Source of the DNA: Natronobacterium haloterrestre
Lineage (GTDB): Archaea > Halobacteriota > Halobacteria > Halobacteriales > Natrialbaceae
Assembly: GCF_900112205.1 (NCBI RefSeq)
Contig: NZ_FOKW01000001.1
Span: forward strand, 558,001 to 622,000
Reading direction: 5' to 3'
DNA length: 64,000 bases
The number at the start of each line of letters is the position of its first letter. Within the stretch, counting starts at the first letter, position 1. The notes beneath the pieces are model-generated. The model searched no databases. It saw only the letters and a program-made list of their open reading frames with translations, and was not told the origin of the DNA. Positions 53,046-60,861 of the stretch are shown piece after piece. The position numbers and the translations under genes were made by a program.

Positions 53046-54868
53046 GGGCGGTCACCTCCGGGTTCCCCGTCGCCGATCGACTCCGGCACCGCGAGATCCG
53101 CCAGCCCCAGTCGCTCGAGCGTCGCCCGGGTCGGCCGCCCCCGCTCGTCCCAGCCGCGTCGCTCGTAGTAGCGATCGAGCATCGTCTCGAACGCGTCGGG
53201 ATCGATCGCGGCCCCGTCGTTGGGGCCGCCCTCGAGCGGTTCGGTCAACCGCTCGGGGAGGGCGTCGTCCGCGCGGGAGAATCCCTCGCGGACGTTGAAC
53301 AGGCGGACGAGCGTCCAGACCCGCTCGCCGATACGCTCGAGGGCGGCGGGTTCACGCTCGCGGCCGACGGCCTCGAGCCACTCCGCGATGTGTGCGGGCG
53401 GGAGCGCATCGGCGACGAAGTCGTCGGCAACGAGGCTCCAGCACAGGGCCCGCCGGTTCTGCTCCTCGACGACCGCGGCGACGCGGTCGGCCGTCGTCCA
53501 GTCCGCGCCCGCGAGCGCTTCGGCTTCGACCGGCCGCGCCCGCCGGTGGCAGGCCCCGCGGTCGCTGGTCGCGTACGCGAGCGCCATCGCCGACGCGCCG
53601 CGGGGATCGTAGGAGGAGAGGGCCATCCCCTTGACCGACGGGATCAGGTCCTCGCCGCCGTACTCCGCGGCCGCCGCCTCGACGCCGTCTGCGAGGGCGT
53701 CGCCCAGCGGGGTCGACCGTTCGGCGATCTCCTCGATGAGGTCGCGGGCCGCCGCCTCGTCGCCGAACTCGAGATCGCGCTCGAGGTGGTCCTCCTGGCT
53801 CGCGCGGATCGCCCACGCGACCGCGTTGCCGCTCGAGATCACGTCTTGAGCGAGCCGATCGCAGATCGATCCGAGCGCCGCGACGGCGTCGAAGTCGTCG
53901 ATCCCGAGCCCAGAGCCGAGGGAGATGGGGGTCGCGCCGCGGGGGACGGTCTCCTCTCCGTCCTCCCCTTCCCCGGACTCGCCGTCGGCTCCGCTCGCGC
54001 TCCGGACCCGGAACCCGCCCGGAACCGGGTCGTCGCCCCGTTCCCGCCCGGACGCGGCGGCGCGAGCGGCCTCGATTCCGACGTCTTCCGCGCCGTCGAA
54101 CGCGCCCTCCTGCCACCCCCGGGTCGGGAGCACGCCGACCTCGTCCGCGAAGTCGACAGTCTCGAGGGTCTCGCTGGCAGCCTGCCAGCGACCGATGTCG
54201 TCGTCGGCGAAGGCGGCCTCGTCCCGTCGGCGAAGCGTACGAAGGTCGTCGGTCGGCGTCGGCGGCCCGTCCCGGGCCACGACGGCCTTCAGGCGCTTCG
54301 CGCCCATTACCGCGCCCGCGCCGCCGCGGCCGGCGTGGTGGTCGCCGCCCTCGGACGCGATCGTCGCGTACGAGACGCGTCGCTCGCCGGCGGGGCCGAT
54401 ACACGCGACCGCCGCGTCCGGGAACCGCTCGTCGGTCTCGCGCGCGTCGAGCCCCCACAGGTCGCCGGCCGGTTCGACCGTCACCTTGCCGGCGGCGACC
54501 GAGAGGGCGACCGGCCGCTCCGCCCGCCCGGTCACGAGCACGCCGACGTGGTCCTCGAGCGAGCCCGCGAGCCGACTCGCCATCTCCCCGCCCGCGTAGG
54601 AGTCGAGGAAGGTGCCGGTCAGCGGCGACCGGGTGACGACGACGTACCGCTGTTCGCCTGGCAGGTAGCCCGTCAGCGGGCCAACGAGGAAGAGGAGGAC
54701 GGCGTCGTCGCCGAACGGGTCGGTCCCCGGCTCGAGTTCCTCGTAGAGGTAGCGAGCGCCGAGTCCCTTCCCCCCGAGATACGACCGGAGCCACGCCTCG
54801 GGCACCGGCTCGCTCGTCGCGGACTCGTCGCCCAGATCGACGCGGACGATCGCATCTCGCCGTGCCAT
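53042..54868 (-). CDS. aldehyde ferredoxin oxidoreductase family protein without the Fe-S Cys triad
   Basis: A 608-aa AOR-family protein. The N-terminal tungstopterin domain shows LRSYLGGKGLGARYLYEELE, DPFGDDAVLLFLVGPLTGYL, 'SPLTGTFLDSYAGGEMASRL' and 'YATIASEGGDHHAGRGGAGA'. The C-terminal domain has LALAYATSDRGACHRR-type sequence (MALAYATSDRGACHRRARPV). The usual CxxCxxxC [4Fe-4S] motif is absent: only four Cys occur in the whole protein, and the one in RRALCWSL may match the fourth ligand. It probably keeps pterin binding but not the cluster. Function uncertain. ATGA links it to the gene at 52275. Confidence 0.82.
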   Translation of the reverse strand: MARRDAIVRVDLGDESATSEPVPEAWLRSYLGGKGLGARYLYEELEPGTDPFGDDAVLLFLVGPLTGYLPGEQRYVVVTRSPLTGTFLDSYAGGEMASRLAGSLEDHVGVLVTGRAERPVALSVAAGKVTVEPAGDLWGLDARETDERFPDAAVACIGPAGERRVSYATIASEGGDHHAGRGGAGAVMGAKRLKAVVARDGPPTPTDDLRTLRRRDEAAFADDDIGRWQAASETLETVDFADEVGVLPTRGWQEGAFDGAEDVGIEAARAAASGRERGDDPVPGGFRVRSASGADGESGEGEDGEETVPRGATPISLGSGLGIDDFDAVAALGSICDRLAQDVISSGNAVAWAIRASQEDHLERDLEFGDEAAARDLIEEIAERSTPLGDALADGVEAAAAEYGGEDLIPSVKGMALSSYDPRGASAMALAYATSDRGACHRRARPVEAEALAGADWTTADRVAAVVEEQNRRALCWSLVADDFVADALPPAHIAEWLEAVGREREPAALERIGERVWTLVRLFNVREGFSRADDALPERLTEPLEGGPNDGAAIDPDAFETMLDRYYERRGWDERGRPTRATLERLGLADLAVPESIGDGEPGGDRP

Positions 54869-54946
54869 GTGGTTCCAGGGGTCTAAACGGCGGCCGGCAA
54901 TGAAGTATTCGCTGGCGGCGGCAAGCGCCTGGGCCGACCGGTCGAC

Positions 54947-56008
54947 TCAGTCGATGACGCCCGTCTTCGTCGCGACCTCGCGGGCGGCGCGCTCGTTCAT
55001 GCCGTCGCCCAGGATGGTGTACCGGTCCCGGATCTCGTGGCAGGTCGTCAACGCCTCGAGGAGCGTCTCCTCGTCGATCCCGAGTTCCGCGGCGGTCGTC
55101 GGCGCGTCGATGCTCTCCAGGGCCGACCGGATGTCACGCCAGAAGCCACGTTCGCCGCCGTGGAGGTAGGCGGTCATTATCGAACCGACGCCGACCTGGT
55201 GGCCGTGCAGCGCCGCGTTCGGGGCCAGCCGGTCGAGTTGATGGGAGAAGAGGTGTTCGGCCCCGCTGGCCGGCCGCGAGGAGCCGGCGATGCTCATCGC
55301 CACGCCGGAGGACATCAGCGCCTTCGTGACGATCCAGGCCGACTCCTCGAGGCCGGGCCGGATGAGGTCGGCGTTGTCGACCAGGATCTCCGCGGTCATC
55401 TCGGAGAGCGCGGCGGCGTACTCGGAGTGTTCGACGTCCTTGAGCCGCCTCGCCAGCCGCCAGTCCATCACGGCGGTGTAGTTCGAGATGATGTCGGCAC
55501 AGCCGGCGGTCGTCAGTTCCCAGGGGGCGTCCGCGAGGATCTCCGTGTCGGCGACGACGGCCAGCGGCGGTTCGGCCGCGACGCTGTGGCGGGTGTCGCC
55601 GTCCGGGACCGAGCCGCGGTTGCTGACGATTCCGTCGTGACTCGCCGCCGTCGGGACCGAGAGAAAGCCCATCTCGAGGTGGTGGCTGGCCATCTTCGCG
55701 ATGTCGATGGCCTTGCCGCCGCCGATCCCGACAAGGTAGGAGGCCTCCTCGGCCTCGGCGGTCCCGATCACCCGCTCGACGGCGTCGAAGGTCGCGGTTT
55801 CGACCGTGACGACCGCGGGGTCGATCCCGGCGGCCTCGAAGTCGGCGGCGATCGGATCCGCCGCGACCTCCTTGGGGGTCGGGCTCGTCACGAACAGCGG
55901 GCGTCCCTGCAGGTGGACGTCGTCGACGACGTCGACGACCTGGTCGACGACGCCGTGACCGACGACGACGTTTCGCGGGAGCCGGATCCACGTCGACTTG
56001 TCGAACAT
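54947..56008 (-). CDS. egsA: sn-glycerol-1-phosphate dehydrogenase
   Basis: A 353-aa NAD(P)-dependent enzyme that makes sn-glycerol-1-phosphate, the backbone of archaeal lipids. Motifs are VGIGGGKAIDIAKMA (nucleotide), SVPTAASHDGIVSNRGS, AGCADIISNYTAV (Zn-binding Asp), GAEHLFSHQLD and LHGHQVGVG (Zn-binding His residues). Length matches the family. It lies upstream of the AOR homologue on the same strand with a 78-nt gap, probably unrelated functionally. Confidence 0.95.
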   Translation of the reverse strand: MFDKSTWIRLPRNVVVGHGVVDQVVDVVDDVHLQGRPLFVTSPTPKEVAADPIAADFEAAGIDPAVVTVETATFDAVERVIGTAEAEEASYLVGIGGGKAIDIAKMASHHLEMGFLSVPTAASHDGIVSNRGSVPDGDTRHSVAAEPPLAVVADTEILADAPWELTTAGCADIISNYTAVMDWRLARRLKDVEHSEYAAALSEMTAEILVDNADLIRPGLEESAWIVTKALMSSGVAMSIAGSSRPASGAEHLFSHQLDRLAPNAALHGHQVGVGSIMTAYLHGGERGFWRDIRSALESIDAPTTAAELGIDEETLLEALTTCHEIRDRYTILGDGMNERAAREVATKTGVID

Positions 56009-56106
56009 ACGTTGACCGACTCACGCGGCGACCATACGTGTTTTTCCTCGTCGCGGCTCCGACGGGACCCTGTTTCGAACCGCAATTGCCATGGCGACCC
56101 CTCGAG

Positions 56107-56136
56107 AGTGGTGGTCGTGCCGGATTCGAACGACTG
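56107..56136 (-). other. possible tRNA 3'-end fragment
   Basis: The minus strand reads gttcgaatccggcacgacca, which has the T-loop form GTTCGAATC followed by a CCA-like end. The 5' half of the T-stem does not pair, and no D-arm or anticodon arm precedes it, so it is not a functional tRNA. Partial tRNA ends of this kind mark integration sites of archaeal elements. Confidence 0.25.
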
Positions 56137-56188
56137 AACGGCGGCGGGCGACTCGAGGCGATCCGCGAGGTCGGGAGAGTCGGCCGGG

Positions 56189-56533
56189 GTCCCCGCTGCC
56201 GCGGCGGTCGCCGCGCTCGGACCGGGCTTTCTCCCGCTGGTCGGGCTGAGCGGGTTGCTCGGGGTCGCCGACGCGTTCCGCGAACCGGCCAGCATGGCGC
56301 TGTTCGCCGACGAAGGGACAAGCGACGGGGGCGGCGTCGCCTCGAGTTTCGGCGTTCGAGAACTGGTCTGGCGTCCCGGCAGCGTCGCGGGACCGATGAT
56401 CGCGGGCGTGCTGACCGACTACAGCGTGGCCTATGCCTTCTATTTCGGCGGCGCGTTCGTCCTCGTGGGAGCGGTGCTCTTCCTCGCGGCGCTGTGGCGG
56501 GTCCACGGGCGGTCCGCACTGTCGTCGTGGTAG
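56189..56533 (+). pseudogene. C-terminal remnant of an MFS transporter
   Basis: The open frame reads LGPGFLPLVGLSGLLGVADA, then FREPASMALFADEG, GGGVASSFGVRELVWRPGS and 'VAGPMIAGVLTDYSVAYAFY', ending after a last helix (FVLVGAVLFLAALW). This is the last third (about three helices) of a major facilitator protein, including the conserved loop before helix 10. The frame is closed upstream by a TGA at 56135-56137, so about 270 N-terminal residues are missing. Confidence 0.65.
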
Positions 56534-56569
56534 CTCGACGCTTGAACCCGTGTGCGTCCCGGAAGCACC

Positions 56570-57565
56570 TCAGAGCGTATCCAACACGCCCAGCACTCGC
56601 TCCTCGTCCTCGCGGTCCGGCCCCTGGTCGCGGCCGTCGCGGTCGCTCTCGAGGTGATCCGCGACGGCGCGGCTCATCGCCTCCTCGAGCGGCGTCGACT
56701 CCCACCCCAGGTCCGCGAGCTTGTTCGTCGCCATGACGTGGGGGTACTCCCGGTAGAGGGGGTAGTCATCGAGTTCGATCCCGCCGGCGGCGAGTTCGCG
56801 GGGACCGGCGTGGACGACTTCGAGGTCGGCCGCGCCATCCAGCTGGTCGGCGATCAACTCGACCATCTCCTCTATGGTGACGAGCCGTCGGTCGCCGGTG
56901 TTGTACGCCTCGCCGGGGTCGCCGCGCTCGGCGACGATCCGCAGGGCGCTTGCCACGTCCTCGACGTAGACGCGGTGCCAGAGGTTCGTCCCGTCGCCCG
57001 GGACGACCACCCGGTCGAAGCGGTTCACGCGGTCGATCCAGAAGTCGAGCCGCTCGGTGTAGTCGTGGGGGCCGTAGACGATCGGCGGGCGAAGCGACAT
57101 CGCGTTCACTCCGTTTTCGGCGGCCTCGAAGACGGCACGGTCGCCTTCGGCCTTCCGGTTGCCGTAGGTCGCGTGGGAGTCGTCGGTCGCCTGCTCGTCC
57201 GTACAGTCCGCGAGGGGCGTCTCGTCCTCCCGCTTGGGGATGTCCTCGCGGCCGTATGCCGCGCCGCTCGAGACGTAGACGTACGCCTCGCAGTCGGCGA
57301 AGATCCGGGTCGCGGTCCGGACGTCGTCGGGGTAGTAGGCGACGCAGTCGAAGACGGCGTCGGGATCGACCTCGCGCCCGGCCGCCTCGAGGGCGTCGTC
57401 GTCCGTCCGGTCGCCCTCGACGTGATCGACGCGGTCGTCGTCGGCGAACGGGTTCTCGTGGTTGCCGCGGTTGAACAGCGTGACTTCGTAGTCGTGTGCG
57501 AGCAGTTCGTCGACGAGGTGGCGGCCGATGAATCGCGTGCCGCCGATGACGAGTGCGTCGTCCAT
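56570..57565 (-). CDS. NAD-dependent epimerase/dehydratase (extended SDR)
   Basis: A 331-aa short-chain dehydrogenase starting MDDALVIGGTRFIGRHLVDE with the GGTRFIGxxL nucleotide motif. The catalytic residues are in VYVSSGAAYG (Ser/Thr) and YGNRKAEGD (Tyr-x3-Lys). Later segments RPPIVYGPHDYTERLDFWID and LWHRVYVEDVASAL fit the nucleoside-diphosphosugar epimerase group. Substrate unknown; sugar-nucleotide modification is likely. The ATG at 57565 is set by the nucleotide motif. Confidence 0.9.
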   Translation of the reverse strand: MDDALVIGGTRFIGRHLVDELLAHDYEVTLFNRGNHENPFADDDRVDHVEGDRTDDDALEAAGREVDPDAVFDCVAYYPDDVRTATRIFADCEAYVYVSSGAAYGREDIPKREDETPLADCTDEQATDDSHATYGNRKAEGDRAVFEAAENGVNAMSLRPPIVYGPHDYTERLDFWIDRVNRFDRVVVPGDGTNLWHRVYVEDVASALRIVAERGDPGEAYNTGDRRLVTIEEMVELIADQLDGAADLEVVHAGPRELAAGGIELDDYPLYREYPHVMATNKLADLGWESTPLEEAMSRAVADHLESDRDGRDQGPDREDEERVLGVLDTL

Positions 57566-57740
57566 GTCGGAGGGTCGTCGCTTCGGGAGAAAAAGACGAC
57601 GGACCGCGCCGCCGGACTCGAGACGGGGCGGCGTCCTCCCGCGATGCAAGCGAACGCACGCTCCGGATTTAACCGCTCGCTCGGGGTAGCCGATACCGCC
57701 GAAGCGCCATCAGCAGCGCGTCGACCATTCCACTACAACC

Positions 57741-59405
57741 ATGAGCGACCGAAACGACGATCGGCGGCGGGACGAGCGCGAACGGGAGCATCGAGCGGAC
57801 GAGCGCGACCGACGGGGCCGACGATCCGAACGGGACCGCGGTCGGGAAGGCGATCGACGATCCGATCGGGACCGCGGCCCGATGCGGTCCGAGCGCGGGA
57901 ACGTCGGCGAGGGCGACCGGCACCGGGATCGCGGCCGTGACCGCGGCGAGGACCGCCGTGGACGGATGCACCACTCGCCGCGCGGGAGCGGCCGCGAAGG
58001 CGGCGGACGGACACACGAAGGCGGACGGGGACGCGAAGGCGGACGCGGGTCCGGCCGCGGGCACGGCGACATCCAGGGCCGCGGCGGCGACCGCGATCGG
58101 CGGCGTTCCGGATCGGGCGGCCGCGGCGGCGATCGAAGTGGATTCGAGACGAACGCGCGCAGGGAGGGGACGCTCGAGTACGGCGGCGAAGCACGGCACG
58201 ACGACCGGCGCGATGATCGTGCGGAGGTTCGAGGCGGTCGGGACTCCGGGCGCTCGGAGTCGCGGCCTCGAGACCGGACTCGAGGTCGGGGGCAGGAAGC
58301 CGACATGGGTCGCGACCGCGGCCGAACGCAAGGCGGGGGCGGCGGACGTGACCGCGGCCGGTCGCGTCACCGTCCGCGCCAGCAGGAACGCGGCCGCAGG
58401 GTCCAGGGCGGGCAGGAACGCGGCCACGGTGACCGAGACAGACGGGAACGCGGATCGGGCCGCGAGGGACACGCCCAGGCGCCCGGGCGGCCCAGCGAGG
58501 GACGGTACGAACGCGGCGGTCGTCAGGACCAGGACCGCGATCGCGACCGCGATCGACGGCAGGGCCAGACACGCCGGCGCGGGCACGAGACCCGCTCGCA
58601 CGACGAGATGCGGCCGCCTCGAGGTCGGTCCGATCGCGGCCGAGACGAGCACCGCGGTCGCGAGGGCGATCAGCGACGCGGCATGCAACAGCGCTGGCCC
58701 CGTGGCGAGGTCGAACAGCGCGGCGGTCACGAGCGAGGCGGCGGGCGCGAGGGACGCCCGCGACAGGGACAGCCCCGGGGCGGCCGCCACCAGCGTAGTC
58801 AGGGGATGCCCGACCGCGACGACGTCCCGACCGAATACGGCGGCGAACCGGCCGGCAGGCCGCCGGAACGGGGCGGGGACCGCGGACGCGACCGCGACGA
58901 CGAGCGATCCATGCGACGCGGCGAGCGGGGGACCCGCCACGAACGCGGCGACCGCGGTGGCCAGGACCGCGGGCGAGGGCGAGGGCGAGAGGACCAGCCC
59001 CGCTCCCGCGATCGGGGCGGAGGCCGCCGCGGCAACGACCGCGGGCAGGGAGACCAGCACCGCTCTCGAGGCCGCGGCGAGGGCCGTGGCGAGTACGACC
59101 GCGGCAGAGGCGACACCGGAACGGACGAGTTCGAATCCGGGCGACCGGAAGGGCGACAAGGGGACACTCCCCAGTCCGGGGGCGGCCTCCGGTATCGACA
59201 GCGTGGCCACCGCGACGAGAGCGGCCACTGGACCGACTCGGAACCCGGTTCCGACGACCGCGACCACGAGCGTGACACGCGCGGCGACCGTCAGGAGGGG
59301 ACAGACGACGACATGAGCAACCGCCGGCACGTCCACGATCGGCCGCCGACCGACGACGTCGAGGATCGGACCGACGAGGACTACGACCGGAACGCCGAGG
59401 GCTGA
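57741..59405 (+). CDS. Arg/Gly/Asp-rich disordered protein
   Basis: A 554-aa protein that is roughly a quarter Arg, with Gly and Asp next, in RGG, RDR and GRG runs (GGRGREGGRGSGRGHGDIQG, RDQDRDRDRDRR-like stretches). It starts MSDRNDDRRRDERERE and ends with a less biased acidic tail (DVEDRTDEDYDRNAEG). Repeated mini-motifs EYGGEA / EYGGEPAG occur twice. No folded domain is seen. Sense-frame codons are typical for the genome, while the antisense and other frames are equally open because of composition. RGG-rich proteins commonly bind RNA; this is an inference. A very basic protein is unusual in a haloarchaeon. Confidence 0.6.
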   Translation: MSDRNDDRRRDEREREHRADERDRRGRRSERDRGREGDRRSDRDRGPMRSERGNVGEGDRHRDRGRDRGEDRRGRMHHSPRGSGREGGGRTHEGGRGREGGRGSGRGHGDIQGRGGDRDRRRSGSGGRGGDRSGFETNARREGTLEYGGEARHDDRRDDRAEVRGGRDSGRSESRPRDRTRGRGQEADMGRDRGRTQGGGGGRDRGRSRHRPRQQERGRRVQGGQERGHGDRDRRERGSGREGHAQAPGRPSEGRYERGGRQDQDRDRDRDRRQGQTRRRGHETRSHDEMRPPRGRSDRGRDEHRGREGDQRRGMQQRWPRGEVEQRGGHERGGGREGRPRQGQPRGGRHQRSQGMPDRDDVPTEYGGEPAGRPPERGGDRGRDRDDERSMRRGERGTRHERGDRGGQDRGRGRGREDQPRSRDRGGGRRGNDRGQGDQHRSRGRGEGRGEYDRGRGDTGTDEFESGRPEGRQGDTPQSGGGLRYRQRGHRDESGHWTDSEPGSDDRDHERDTRGDRQEGTDDDMSNRRHVHDRPPTDDVEDRTDEDYDRNAEG

Positions 59406-59524
59406 TCGCCGGATCGAGGAACCGCTCCGGACGGCTGGCCGCGTGTTGCGCAGTTGCGGGGCCGGAAAGCACGGCCCTGCGCGGAGATCGCCGTCGTTTT
59501 TGCACCGCTCCCCCGACTCCCGGT

Positions 59525-59944
59525 ATGGGCGGCACGTACGTTCTCCTCCTCGAGGTGAGTCGGCAGGCGACGGTCGAGGTCGGCGCGCTCGGCGACCTGA
59601 CGTTCCCGGCGGGCGCGTACGCCTACGTCGGTAGCGCCTTCGGGCCGGGCGGGTTCGCCCGCGTCGACCGTCACCGCGAACTCGCCGCCGGCGAGCGCGA
59701 CGCGCGCCACTGGCACGTCGACTACCTGCTCGGCCACCCGGCGACGAGCCTCGAGACCGTCGTTCGCTTCCCCGACGAGGACCGCGAGTGCGAACTGGCC
59801 GACCGACTCCCCGGCGACCCCATCGACGCGTTCGGCGCGTCGGATTGTGACTGTCCGGCCCACCTGCTTTCGGCCCCGGACGGCGAGGCGGACCCGGTTC
59901 TCGAGGCCGCGCAGGAGGCGGGTGGGGTGCTCGAGTCCTCGTAA
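59525..59944 (+). CDS. DUF123 GIY-YIG-type nuclease domain protein
   Basis: A 139-aa stand-alone DUF123 protein. The GIY-YIG-like core is GTYVLLLEV and AYAYVGSAFGPGGFARVDRH, followed by 'RHWHVDYLLGHPATSLETVV' and CELADRLPG...CDCPAHL, the pattern known for DUF123. The domain is also found fused to endonuclease III in some archaea, suggesting a DNA-repair role; activity is not proven. It starts about 120 nt after the Arg-rich gene. Confidence 0.9.
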   Translation: MGGTYVLLLEVSRQATVEVGALGDLTFPAGAYAYVGSAFGPGGFARVDRHRELAAGERDARHWHVDYLLGHPATSLETVVRFPDEDRECELADRLPGDPIDAFGASDCDCPAHLLSAPDGEADPVLEAAQEAGGVLESS

Positions 59945-59957
59945 CCGTTCCACCGCC

Positions 59958-59966
59958 AATTATTAC
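59958..59966 (+). promoter_or_regulatory. TATA box of the AhpD-like gene
   Basis: aattattac lies 22-30 nt upstream of the ATG at 59988, giving a leaderless message. Confidence 0.55.
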
Positions 59967-59987
59967 CGCCAGCGAAAAACGGGACGT

Positions 59988-60605
59988 ATGGGCACCGCCG
60001 ACGACCCCGACGCGGACGAACCGGCCGTCGAACCCCACCTCGCGGACGACGCGATGACCCGCTTTCCGGTCCCCGAGTACGAGGAGCTTCCGGAGGACCT
60101 CCGGGAACGGCTCGCCGAGGAGACCGAAGACGCCGGGTTCACGCCCAACGTATTCTCGGCGTTCGCGTACAAACCCTCGCACTTCCGGGCCTTCTTCCAG
60201 TACCACGACGCGCTGGTCGAGGACTCGGCGCTAGAGCGCGAGGAGATCGAGATGATCATCGTCGCGGTCTCGGGCGTCAACCACTGCTACTACTGCAACG
60301 TGGCCCACGGCGCGCTCGTCCGGATCTACGCCGACGATCCCCAGCTGGCGGACCAGCTGGTCGCGAACTACCGGACGGCCGATATCGACGAGGCCCACCG
60401 GACGATGCTCGACGTCGCCGTGAAGCTCACCGAGCGCCCGACCGAGGTCGAGGAGGACGACCTCGAGGCGCTGCGCGAGGCCGGGTTCGGCGAGGAGGCG
60501 ATCTGGGACATCGCCGCGGTGACGGCGTTTTTCAACCTGAGCAACCGGATGGCGATGTTCGCGGACATGCGACCGAACGACGAGTTCCACACGCTGGGCC
60601 GCTAG
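59988..60605 (+). CDS. AhpD/CMD-family peroxidase-related protein
   Basis: A 205-aa carboxymuconolactone decarboxylase-like protein of the peroxidase-related group. The redox motif is HCYYCNVAHG (C-x2-C-x3-H) near residue 102, preceded by EREEIEMIIVAVSGVN. The helical C-terminus (AIWDIAAVTAFFNLSNRMAM) fits the family. Members act as peroxidase partners or thiol reductants. It starts at 59988 rather than at an upstream in-frame codon inside the DUF123 gene. Confidence 0.92.
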   Translation: MGTADDPDADEPAVEPHLADDAMTRFPVPEYEELPEDLRERLAEETEDAGFTPNVFSAFAYKPSHFRAFFQYHDALVEDSALEREEIEMIIVAVSGVNHCYYCNVAHGALVRIYADDPQLADQLVANYRTADIDEAHRTMLDVAVKLTERPTEVEEDDLEALREAGFGEEAIWDIAAVTAFFNLSNRMAMFADMRPNDEFHTLGR

Positions 60606-60861
60606 CGACGGTCCCGGTTTCCCGGGTCCGAGTCCGATTTTCCGCGTGCCGTCCCGGAGCGTTCCGACTGGAACGGTTACGCGCTCCCCGAGCCTGAACA
60701 GCGTCTACCGCCCGCGGACGAGACCGTTCGCGCGGGCACCCGCGAACCTTCCGTCCGGCTCTCGGGTCGACGACGAACGACGTGGTAGCCATGGCGTACT
60801 ACTACTGAACGCACACGCAAGGAAACGGCTTGGAGGACCTCGGCGTAGAAAGAGAGTACGT

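Larger units (their letters stand above)
56009..56569. other. decayed region with a T-arm-like fragment and MFS remnant
   Basis: 561 bp without an intact gene. It holds the egsA promoter at its left end, a tRNA T-arm-like fragment (56107-56136, minus strand) and the C-terminal remnant of an MFS transporter (56189-56533). Together these look like an old insertion or deletion scar. Confidence 0.5.

Noticed and set aside
57937-59316. 459-aa Ala/Thr-rich frame overlapping the Arg-rich gene
   Set aside because: Same compositional effect; no folded-domain features and it starts inside the better supported sense frame.
57669-60206. 845-aa minus-strand frame opposite the Arg-rich and DUF123 genes
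   Set aside because: It is Ala/Pro/Val low-complexity, crosses three sense genes with good motifs (DUF123, AhpD-like N-terminus) and is open only because CGN, GGN and GAN codons give no stops on the other strand.
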